A stretch of DNA of 7,276 bases from JBFXEO01 sp050180015 (GTDB lineage: Bacteria > Bacteroidota > Bacteroidia > Bacteroidales > Tenuifilaceae): NCBI GenBank assembly GCA_050180015.1, contig JBFXEO010000152.1, positions 1 to 7,276 of the forward strand, in the 5' to 3' direction. The translations under genes were made by a program, and so were the position numbers. Every line of letters starts with the position of its first letter. The first letter of the stretch is position 1. Below are positions 1-6,181 of this stretch, in pieces. Below the pieces are notes generated by a model that worked only from the letters and a program-made list of their open reading frames with translations, did not search any database and was not told the origin of the DNA.

Positions 1-1053
1 AATTCTTGCCAGCCTGGGCTGAAGCGCCGCCCCACCGCACATAATGAATTTTAGTTCGCCGCCTAACCCTTGCTGCCACTTGGTAAATACCAACTTGCGG
101 GCAATGCTCCACCTCCAGCTGTAGTACCAGCTATTTCCGTTCTCGCTGTACTTATAGCCCAGATTTGCCGCCCAGAAGAATATCTGTTTTTTTATTCCGG
201 ATAAATCTTTGCCAATGGAGATAATTTTGTCGTACGTTTTTTCCAGCATCCTGGGAACGGTGATGAATATTTGTGGCTTCACCTCTTTTATAATATCACC
301 TAAGGTTGCCAGGCTTTCCGTGTAGTATATGGATAATCCCTTGTACTGGTAGAAGTAGTTGACCATTCGTTCAAAAACATGGCTTAGCGGAAGAAAGCTT
401 ACGGCTTTATCGCCTGGGTCTAAAGGGAATAAAGGTACACAGGCGTTAACGTTACTTAAAAAGTTATTGTGCGTAAGCATTACCCCTTTGGAAACGCCTG
501 TTGTTCCCGAGGTATAAATCATCGATACAACATCGTCGGGTTGGATAGATTTTTTTATTTGGAATAGCTCATCCACGTATTCGTGGGCAGTAATTTTCCC
601 CTTATCGGTAATTTCCTTCCAGCTGGGGATATCTCCATAATCTGTGAAGCAGAATAACCCGAAAAATTCCGTGAGGCCCGCTGTTAACGGCAGTAACTTT
701 TGGTACAAATTTTTATCGCCCACAAAAATTACCTTTACCTCGGAATGGCTAAGAATATACTTGTACTCATCCTGGCTAATGGTGGGGTAAATGGGAACAT
801 GTACCATTCCTGCCTGCGACACGGCCATGTCAACAAAATTCCATTCCGGACGGTTGCCCGAAATGGTTGCCACCTTATCGCCGGGCTTTAGGCCCATGGA
901 CATTAGCCCATAGCTGAGGTTGTGAGCAATCTGCGAGTATTTTTCGATGGAGTATTCCTCCCATACACCATTTACTTTGGATGCTAAAACAGGACGATTC
1001 TCGTAGGTTTCACGTCCGGCATCAAGAATGTCAAAGGTTCTAGTAATATTCAT
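1..1053 (-). CDS. Long-chain fatty acid-CoA ligase (AMP-forming), N-terminal part, cut by left edge
   Basis: Activates a fatty acid with ATP to an acyl-adenylate and then transfers it to CoA; acts in the cytoplasm or at the inner membrane. The frame is open from the ATG at 1053 to the left edge, giving 351 residues of a family usually near 600, so the YGxTE and TGD motifs and the catalytic lysine domain lie outside. Seen directly: the P-loop YTSGTTGVSKG at residues 180-190, the LPLSHVFERM element at 221-230 that is characteristic of long-chain acyl-CoA synthetases, and CGGAALQP at 339-346, where the family usually has GGAPL. The start is well fixed: an in-frame TAG at 1075-1077 precedes it and no other ATG follows that stop. 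It lies 168 bases downstream of the GNAT gene on the same strand, with a candidate promoter of its own. The fatty acid chain length is not readable from sequence. Confidence 0.93.
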   Translation of the reverse strand, partial: MNITRTFDILDAGRETYENRPVLASKVNGVWEEYSIEKYSQIAHNLSYGLMSMGLKPGDKVATISGNRPEWNFVDMAVSQAGMVHVPIYPTISQDEYKYILSHSEVKVIFVGDKNLYQKLLPLTAGLTEFFGLFCFTDYGDIPSWKEITDKGKITAHEYVDELFQIKKSIQPDDVVSMIYTSGTTGVSKGVMLTHNNFLSNVNACVPLFPLDPGDKAVSFLPLSHVFERMVNYFYQYKGLSIYYTESLATLGDIIKEVKPQIFITVPRMLEKTYDKIISIGKDLSGIKKQIFFWAANLGYKYSENGNSWYYSWRWSIARKLVFTKWQQGLGGELKFIMCGGAALQPRLARI

Positions 1054-1123
1054 TTTACTATCGGCGGTTAAGTTCTATTAATAAGTTGTTATGTGTTTGT
1101 TGAGTTGGCGTCCCAGCCGGGGA

Positions 1124-1131
1124 CAAATATA
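1124..1131 (-). promoter_or_regulatory. Candidate Bacteroidota -7 element for the acyl-CoA ligase
   Basis: The minus strand reads TATATTTG, a full match to the Bacteroidota -7 consensus TAnnTTTG. It would give a leader of about 65 bases before the ATG at 1053. No convincing -33 TTTG is visible at the expected distance, so the call rests on one element. A short perfect inverted repeat (GTCCC, five bases, GGGAC; 1110-1124) lies right at the predicted transcription start. If real, the ligase can be transcribed separately from the deacetylase-GNAT pair. Confidence 0.4.
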
Positions 1132-1221
1132 AAACAATAATTATAAAAAGTAGCGGGTAATTGTTTAATCGTTTGTTTTATTCCTGTCCACGTTAAGAAT
1201 GTAATTCTGTAGTTTCCGATT

Positions 1222-2316
1222 CTAGTAGAATGCACAGTCTCCATCGCCATCCTGAAAATTCAGGCTATCGATAAAATTGAAAGCCTTAGAAATGAGGTAT
1301 GGTTTCCGGATTTTTTTACTGGTGATAAAAGGTGTTTTGCTTTTTCTGAAGCTATCGGCTAGCGTTTCGTTATAAACCGTTACCATGTTGAGTTTTAGTT
1401 TGACCATGGTGTTGACAATGAACTTAAGGACAGGGGCCATGTTTTTTTCATCGCAGAATATGTACGGAACAGCCATACGCCTATTTCTCACGGTTATCAG
1501 TACAGTTGCAATAATATTGCCTGAATCATCGGTAAACTTTATGATTTGGTAAAAAAACTGTCGGCTTAACGATGAAAAATAGTACCTTGAACTGCTGTGG
1601 CCGGGTATAGCACCCACCATCAACCATGGATTTTTAACAATCCAGTTGAGTTCTGCCATGCTTCTTTGATTCCAGCTGTAGCTGCTGAATTTGCTCAGAA
1701 AATCTGCAGGAATTTCGTCAAACGAAGACAAGTACTCAAATTTTACATCTTTAGGTGGATGTTCCTTAATAAATACAAGCCTTAGATCGACAAAAATATT
1801 CAAAAACCAATCCGATAGTTTTAGCAATGGTGTTAGTTTGCTAAGTGTACAATTTTTTGGAGGAAGTATTTCGGCCAGGTTAAAGCGGAGGTAACCCCTA
1901 TATCCGATTTTATATTTTGTAGGTTGAAATATGTTGGTTTTTTGGTAAACTGGTTCTAGCGAGGGAACAATATTGGTAATCAGTATCTTTTTATCCCATG
2001 CCCTTATAGCCCTGAGAAAAAGGTTGGCAGCAACGTTCTGCGATTTATATTTTTCATCTACCCAGAAACAGGTGAGCCAGCCAACCTTTTCGTAACCGCT
2101 GTTAAAAAACAGGTAATCGGGTAAAACACCCAGGTACCCCACGGTTTTATCATCGTCAAGTTGTACTACTAGCAGCAAGTCATCGTCATCGGCCCTTGGG
2201 TTGTTTATTTGCGAAACGGCCCTTTGCTTGCTTATTGGTACATTGGCCAGCCTGTAATACCTCTGGGAGTGTATAAAAGTGGCAAGGCTTTTTTTTGTGA
2301 ACGGTACCGTTTCCAT
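1222..2316 (-). CDS. GNAT-fold acyltransferase, probably acting on a surface glycan precursor
   Basis: A 364-residue protein of the GNAT acyltransferase superfamily, which moves an acyl group from acyl-CoA to an amine. The N-terminal half has the GNAT pattern: a strand at about 57-64 (TVGYLGVL), a strand at 79-87 (GWLTCFWVD), then the acyl-CoA loop and helix at 88-106. That loop reads YKSQNVAANL, so the usual R/Q-x-x-G-x-G/A lacks its glycines. A second, more diverged acyltransferase-like half runs from about 195 to the end and finishes in FQDGDGDCAFY, a tail I recall from Bacteroidota GNAT proteins. No signal peptide or membrane segment is evident. Start choice: ATG at 2316 lies two bases after the deacetylase stop; an in-frame TTG at 2322 would add two residues and overlap that stop by four bases. 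Either way the pair is translationally coupled. The acceptor and donor are unknown; the glycan role is inferred from the neighbour. Confidence 0.8.
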   Translation of the reverse strand: METVPFTKKSLATFIHSQRYYRLANVPISKQRAVSQINNPRADDDDLLLVVQLDDDKTVGYLGVLPDYLFFNSGYEKVGWLTCFWVDEKYKSQNVAANLFLRAIRAWDKKILITNIVPSLEPVYQKTNIFQPTKYKIGYRGYLRFNLAEILPPKNCTLSKLTPLLKLSDWFLNIFVDLRLVFIKEHPPKDVKFEYLSSFDEIPADFLSKFSSYSWNQRSMAELNWIVKNPWLMVGAIPGHSSSRYYFSSLSRQFFYQIIKFTDDSGNIIATVLITVRNRRMAVPYIFCDEKNMAPVLKFIVNTMVKLKLNMVTVYNETLADSFRKSKTPFITSKKIRKPYLISKAFNFIDSLNFQDGDGDCAFY

Positions 2317-2318
2317 AA

Positions 2319-3344
2319 TCAACGTCTTTTTATGGTATTCTTTCTAAGGAAGAATTTTGTAATGTAATATAGGTATTCTCCGTAAATAATTTCTTGGGCT
2401 GTATATGATTTTAATTCCATGGGAATACGCTGGATATTTTTGGGGTACAAATCCTTCTTCAACCCCGAGTTGCCAAAGGTAAAATCGGCAATGGGGTTTT
2501 CTGCGGTAAATATCCTGTCAAAAAAGGTTTTTGGTACATTGCTGTCAGCAAATGGAAAGGAAAATAGCCTGTAATTTAGGTTGAAATTGCGGGTAATTTC
2601 ATCGAGGCTTTTTTGGGTTTGATATACCTGATCGTCAGGGTTTAGCTCTTCGTATCTTGGATGGTCAATGCTGTGCGCGCCAAAGGTAAACCCCTGGTTT
2701 GTGAGGCTGCGGATTTGATCACCCGTTAGGTAGGGTTTGCTGTCGTTTAAAAAATCCTTGAAGCTATACTCAATAAGCTCCGACAGGTTATTGAGCCATT
2801 CTCTGTTCCTGTAGCTTACCTGTAGCAATGAGCCGTAGCTATTGCCGTATTCCAGATTATGCCGCTGAAACCAGGCCTTAACCCTATTTTTTGTTGATGC
2901 AGGAAGTGTGGTGGTTCTGAGTTTTTCAACTAAAATACTTGCCTTGTAACGGTAGAATAGGTTTTTATTGTCAATAAATTCGGTGTTTAAAAAGCATGTT
3001 GCCGGAATGCCTTTGCGTTTGAGTATTGGCGCTGCAACATCGTAAAATTCCCGGAGCCCGTCGTCAAACGATAGCAGGAATGAGTTTTTCCTACGCGTTT
3101 TGTTGTAAATGGTGCTGGTAATATCCGTGTAATCAATGGGCTTAAAATTCTTTAGCAGGAAGTCTAAATCTTTTTCAAAATCCTTTTCTGTTCGAACTTT
3201 GTAGAGATGTTTTATATGAACGGGATTACTGTTTGAAACAGCATGGTAAAACGGAAATACAGTATTTTGCCGGGTTAGCGTAGTAAATAATTTTAAAGGG
3301 GTAACCTTTAGAATTTTACCTAGGGTGTAAAAAAGTATTTTCAT
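2319..3344 (-). CDS. Polysaccharide deacetylase (NodB homology, carbohydrate esterase family 4)
   Basis: A 341-residue protein predicted to remove N- or O-acetyl groups from a carbohydrate by metal-dependent hydrolysis. Seen directly: motif 1 SFDDG at 92-96 (D94 the expected base, D95 a metal ligand), motif 2 HSIDH at 224-228 (H224 and H228 the other metal ligands), and motif 3 as FSFPFA at 261-266, in place of the common RxPxG/YPYG form. An upstream segment FPFYHAV at 30-36 is also seen in related Bacteroidota deacetylases. About 128 residues separate motifs 1 and 2, much longer than in NodB, so a mostly charged, probably helical insert is present near 126-215. The N-terminus lacks a clear signal peptide, which favours a cytoplasmic or lipid-linked precursor substrate. 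It is directly coupled to the GNAT gene and lies 114 bases after upp, with no obvious promoter in that gap. Confidence 0.9.
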   Translation of the reverse strand: MKILFYTLGKILKVTPLKLFTTLTRQNTVFPFYHAVSNSNPVHIKHLYKVRTEKDFEKDLDFLLKNFKPIDYTDITSTIYNKTRRKNSFLLSFDDGLREFYDVAAPILKRKGIPATCFLNTEFIDNKNLFYRYKASILVEKLRTTTLPASTKNRVKAWFQRHNLEYGNSYGSLLQVSYRNREWLNNLSELIEYSFKDFLNDSKPYLTGDQIRSLTNQGFTFGAHSIDHPRYEELNPDDQVYQTQKSLDEITRNFNLNYRLFSFPFADSNVPKTFFDRIFTAENPIADFTFGNSGLKKDLYPKNIQRIPMELKSYTAQEIIYGEYLYYITKFFLRKNTIKRR

Positions 3345-3458
3345 CCGTTAGATTTTCAGGTTGCTTGGTGTTGCTGCACCCACCTTTAATCTTTTACTTA
3401 ATTTAAGGTCAATGCCTCCGCTAGTTTTGCAGTTTGCTTAAATTATTTTTGGGATAGG

Positions 3459-4127
3459 TTACTCGTGGCTAACACCGGTTTCTTTTGCCCCGTAGGCCAA
3501 ATCGCCAGCATCGCCAAGTCCCGGAACTATGTAGGCCTTTACTGTCAGCTCGTCGTCCACGGCACCCAGCCAAAGCGATGTGTTTTTTGCGGAAAGGTTC
3601 CGCTTCATGTACTCCACGCCCTCCTTCGAGGCAATTACCGATACGATGTGGGTGTGCCTGGGAGTTCCCCTTTCCAGCAAGGCTTTGTGGGCCAGGAGCA
3701 TCGATGCGCCTGTTGCCAGCATGGGATCTATTAGAACAAGCGTTTTGTTTTCGATGTTAGGACAAGAAATGTGTTCGAATTGGATTCTGAAGGTGCCATC
3801 CTGGCTATATTTTCGGTAGGCTGATATAAAAGCATTTTCGGCCTTGTCAAAGAAGTTCAGCATACCCTGGTGTAGCGGCAATCCGGCCCTGAGTATGGTT
3901 GCAAGGACAATTGTTTCGGCGGGGACATTTACCTCTGCAACGCCAAGCGGTGTTTGAACCTGGGTTGCTTCGTAGTTTAACTCCTTGCTTAACTCGTAGG
4001 CAAAAACTTCTCCGCAACGTTCAAGGTTTTTTCTAAACCTCATCAAATCATTCTGGATGTTTACATTACGGAGGTCTGCAATAAACTGGTTTAGAACAGA
4101 ATTCTGGCTGCCAAGTACATGTACCAT
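3459..4127 (-). CDS. upp: Uracil phosphoribosyltransferase
   Basis: Pyrimidine salvage enzyme of the cytoplasm: uracil + PRPP gives UMP + pyrophosphate. The 222 residues are the normal length for the family. Seen directly: the PRPP-binding segment LVLIDPMLATGASM at about 130-143, the ILRAGLPL segment at 78-85, and the uracil-binding region AYIVPGLGDAGDLAYG at 198-213. The start is the ATG at 4127, and the gene ends in TAA. It is divergent from the glycosylase gene across 246 bases and is followed on its own strand by the deacetylase after 114 bases. Salvage and glycan modification have no functional tie that I know of, so any co-transcription would be incidental. The motifs leave no realistic alternative assignment. 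Confidence 0.97.
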   Translation of the reverse strand: MVHVLGSQNSVLNQFIADLRNVNIQNDLMRFRKNLERCGEVFAYELSKELNYEATQVQTPLGVAEVNVPAETIVLATILRAGLPLHQGMLNFFDKAENAFISAYRKYSQDGTFRIQFEHISCPNIENKTLVLIDPMLATGASMLLAHKALLERGTPRHTHIVSVIASKEGVEYMKRNLSAKNTSLWLGAVDDELTVKAYIVPGLGDAGDLAYGAKETGVSHE

Positions 4128-4132
4128 TTATT

Positions 4133-4140
4133 CAAATTTA
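4133..4140 (-). promoter_or_regulatory. Possible -7 element for upp, unusually close to the start codon
   Basis: The minus strand reads TAAATTTG, a full match to TAnnTTTG, but it ends only five bases before the upp ATG. Transcription from it would begin at or very near the start codon, giving a leaderless mRNA. A weaker 7-of-8 match (TATATTTT, 4158-4165) would give a leader of more usual length. No clear -33 TTTG supports either site, so this may be chance in AT-rich DNA. Confidence 0.2.
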
Positions 4141-4347
4141 GTTTGGCTAATTTAAGTAAAATATAACTTACTAAGCGTTAGACCTTAATATTGTTTTAAC
4201 ATTTGGTCGAAATAAGATACTGTTTTGGTCATGGTAAGTTCTGTAACTATTTGTTTGTTAAACTGCTGTTGTTTTATTTTAGGATGCTTTTAAAATTTGC
4301 CGGGATTACGGATAGAAATATTGTAGGGACTGTATAAAATCAATCTA

Positions 4348-4355
4348 TACCTTTG
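4348..4355 (+). promoter_or_regulatory. Bacteroidota -7 promoter element for the DNA glycosylase
   Basis: TACCTTTG is a full match to the Bacteroidota -7 consensus TAnnTTTG. It lies 18 bases before the ATG at 4374, which would give a leader of roughly 10-14 bases, short but plausible in this phylum. A partial -33 match (ATTG, 4320-4323) is 24 bases upstream, slightly more than the usual spacing. It sits in the 246-base divergent gap between upp and the glycosylase, which otherwise holds nothing I can identify. Confidence 0.5.
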
Positions 4356-4373
4356 TTGCATTAATTTAATTTT

Positions 4374-4979
4374 ATGAAGAAAGCTACAGATCCTGTAATT
4401 GTTGGTTTACAGCAAAAGTTTCAACTTCCGGAATTGCCGGTGTCTGCTGATTTATACTTGGATATGGTGGAAAATATTGTTAGCCAGCAGCTGTCGGGGA
4501 GGGTTGCCCGGGTTATTTTCCAGCGATTTCAGGGTATTTTCCCCAATAATTACCCTTCGCCGGATTTGCTGTTATCAACACCCGATGCGCTGCTTCGGAA
4601 TACGGGCCTGTCGGGATCAAAAACTCGCTACGTGAAGGCGTTGGCCGAGTTTGCCCTGCATAACGATTTATCGATAAAAACAATTCAGGCGATGTCCGAC
4701 GAGGAGTTGGTGTTGTTGCTTACCCAGGTTAAGGGTGTTGGCGTTTGGACTGTTCAGATGCTGCTCATCTTTTCGTTGAACCGTCAGGATGTATTCCCGG
4801 TTGACGATTTGGCCATTCAGCAGGGAATGAAAGAGGTTTATGGAGTTGAGTTGACCGGAAAGCCGCTGAAAGAGAAGTTAATTTCCATATCGAATAAATG
4901 GCAACCGCATAGAACTTTAGGAACCAGGTTGATTTGGGCTTACATGAACGATAAAAAACAGAACGCGACTCGACGGTAG
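4374..4979 (+). CDS. DNA-3-methyladenine glycosylase II-like protein (AlkA/HhH-GPD family)
   Basis: Base-excision repair enzyme that cleaves the N-glycosidic bond of alkylated purines in DNA, acting on the chromosome. Seen directly: a helix-hairpin-helix with KGVGVWTVQ at 120-128, followed by the catalytic segment FPVDDLAIQ at 141-149. D145 lines up with the catalytic aspartate of E. coli AlkA and W124 with its conserved DNA-facing tryptophan. The N-terminal segment VENIVSQQLS at 32-41 matches the QQxS region that opens the HhH-GPD fold. At 201 residues it lacks the extra N-terminal domain of E. coli AlkA, as many short bacterial homologues do. No iron-sulfur cysteine cluster is present, which argues against endonuclease III or MutY. 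It is the only plus-strand gene here, with its own promoter, and it converges on the phytase gene, sharing a hairpin between them. Exact substrate range cannot be read from sequence. Confidence 0.93.
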   Translation: MKKATDPVIVGLQQKFQLPELPVSADLYLDMVENIVSQQLSGRVARVIFQRFQGIFPNNYPSPDLLLSTPDALLRNTGLSGSKTRYVKALAEFALHNDLSIKTIQAMSDEELVLLLTQVKGVGVWTVQMLLIFSLNRQDVFPVDDLAIQQGMKEVYGVELTGKPLKEKLISISNKWQPHRTLGTRLIWAYMNDKKQNATRR

Positions 4980-4986
4980 AATACTG

Positions 4987-5016
4987 AAAAAGGATGGCCC
5001 TGCATGTGCCATCCTT
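4987..5016 (-). terminator. Rho-independent terminator of the receptor-phytase unit, shared with the convergent glycosylase
   Basis: A perfect 9-base inverted repeat, AAGGATGGC at 4990-4998 and GCCATCCTT at 5008-5016, encloses a 9-base loop. Read on the minus strand, the stem ends in a run of five T (two in the stem, then 4989-4987), and it begins 30 bases after the phytase stop, a standard intrinsic terminator. Read on the plus strand it begins 10 bases after the glycosylase stop but has only TTAAG after it, so termination in that direction is probably weaker. Confidence 0.8.
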
Positions 5017-5046
5017 AAGTTAAGTTCGGGATGTTTATTGTATGGT

Positions 5047-6180
5047 TTAGAACAGAAACGACGAGTCAACCTCGAGCGGCGGATTAAAAAGCTTGGCAAT
5101 ACTTTCCCATGGAACAATTTTGAAGTTCTGGTTCAGCGTGTCTTTGCCGTTGGTATTTAGTCCATCCTGAACCACGAAAATACCATTGGGGAAGCGGTTG
5201 CCCAGGTAACAGTTGCAAACATCAATACCATCGGTTTCCTCTACATCATCAATGCAGCCACTGCCAATCCTGAAGCTGCCAATGTACCGGTGCATCCCGT
5301 TTTTTTCGAAAATAGCATAGCTGTTATTGCCCTGGCTCGAAACAATTAAGTAACCAGTTCCTTTTTTTGTGTGATACAATGCCAATCCCTCAAGATCGTA
5401 ACTAATTCTTTTGTTGGTGCTATCGCTTAACGGAATGAGTACCCGTAGGTTACCGCTGTCCGGTTCGGCCCTGTATTTCCATATCCGTACATCTTCCTCG
5501 GCTACGAATAGGTACCCCGATTCATCGTCTGCGACCAATCCTTCGGATTGAGAACCGATGACTATTTCTCGAACGACGGTTCCGGTAACTCCTCCATCGC
5601 TGGTTGCTTTTAGCTCCCATTGCTCTAATCCTCCGCCTTTTCCTGTAACAAAAGCGTAGTAATTACTGGTTATTTTACTTTTGTAGAGTGCTACTCCGTA
5701 AACCTCGTCCAGCGATGACTTTAATGAATTGCGGGTTATGTCGGCGAGTTCTCCTGTCTCGGGGTTAATAGCTAAAATTTGTAGGGTGTTATATGTCCGA
5801 TTGGTAGTTGCCACAATATCTGCTTTTCTGTTGGAAAGCGGGAATCCGTACCTCAAGTCGATATTGTTCACATGCCCGATTGGAGTGTAAAAAATTTCTT
5901 CGCCATTTAGCCTGTAAACGCAGAGCCCTCCTTTCTTGTTGGTTCCTATGATAAGGCTCTTGGATGGATCGTTAAAGTTTACCCAAATTGCGGGATCGTC
6001 TGCGGCATCTTCGCCTTTAACGGATGTTACCGGAGTAGTTTCTACCTTTGCTACTACTACAGAATCGGTTTGAACTGGCAGTTCATTGTGTTTAACGTCC
6101 GATAAGCACGAGTGTAACCCGCCTATTGTCAATGTAAGGGCTATGGCCACGGAGAAAATTATAAGTTTGTTGTCCTTCAT
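5047..6180 (-). CDS. Beta-propeller phytase (3-phytase-like), predicted lipoprotein
   Basis: Releases phosphate from phytate in a calcium-dependent reaction. The 377 residues match the Bacillus-type beta-propeller phytases nearly end to end. Conserved blocks seen: DDPAIWVN at 61-68, GTNKKGGLCVY at 79-89, NNIDLRYGF at 105-113, SEGLVADDESGYLFVAEED at 212-230, IWKYRAEP at 233-240, DLEGLALY at 262-269, GYLIVSSQGNNSYAIFEKNG at 276-295, DGIDV at 317-321, FVVQDGLN at 335-342 and NQNFKIVPW at 350-358. The acidic residues in these blocks are the calcium and phosphate ligands in characterised members. The N-terminus has a basic start, a hydrophobic stretch at about 6-21 and a lipobox-like LHSC ending at C25, so it is probably a membrane-anchored lipoprotein. 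Start choice: ATG at 6180 is one base after the receptor stop; an in-frame TTG at 6192 would add four residues before the signal peptide and is less likely. Confidence 0.95.
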   Translation of the reverse strand: MKDNKLIIFSVAIALTLTIGGLHSCLSDVKHNELPVQTDSVVVAKVETTPVTSVKGEDAADDPAIWVNFNDPSKSLIIGTNKKGGLCVYRLNGEEIFYTPIGHVNNIDLRYGFPLSNRKADIVATTNRTYNTLQILAINPETGELADITRNSLKSSLDEVYGVALYKSKITSNYYAFVTGKGGGLEQWELKATSDGGVTGTVVREIVIGSQSEGLVADDESGYLFVAEEDVRIWKYRAEPDSGNLRVLIPLSDSTNKRISYDLEGLALYHTKKGTGYLIVSSQGNNSYAIFEKNGMHRYIGSFRIGSGCIDDVEETDGIDVCNCYLGNRFPNGIFVVQDGLNTNGKDTLNQNFKIVPWESIAKLFNPPLEVDSSFLF

Positions 6181-6181
6181 A

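Noticed and set aside
700..891. Small plus-strand open frame of 63 codons
   Set aside because: It is antisense to the acyl-CoA ligase, whose motifs prove the minus-strand frame; the product resembles nothing known.
1132..1166. Inverted repeat AAACAAT / ATTGTTT after the GNAT gene as a terminator
   Set aside because: The arms are only AT-rich 7-mers with a 21-base loop and no GC-rich stem, so it would be a poor terminator; no other convincing terminator was found in the gap.
1597..1894. Two small plus-strand open frames within the GNAT gene
   Set aside because: Antisense to a continuous 364-residue protein with a recognisable fold and with no promoter or start context of their own.
3345..3458. 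Promoter or terminator between upp and the deacetylase
   Set aside because: No TAnnTTTG element is present on the minus strand and the best hairpin (GGTG/CACC near 3366-3379) has a four-base stem and no T run. Co-transcription with upp remains open but unproven.
3465..3819. Three overlapping open frames on the plus strand opposite upp
   Set aside because: They lie fully antisense to a clear upp gene, have no recognisable motifs and disagree with each other; they are by-products of the upp codon pattern.
4128..4373. Small RNA or riboswitch in the divergent gap
   Set aside because: Apart from promoter-like elements the gap is AT-rich with no stable extended stem or recognisable riboswitch core.
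4917..5117. Minus-strand open frame across the glycosylase and phytase 3' ends
   Set aside because: It spans the terminator hairpin and overlaps the ends of two well-supported genes in another frame.
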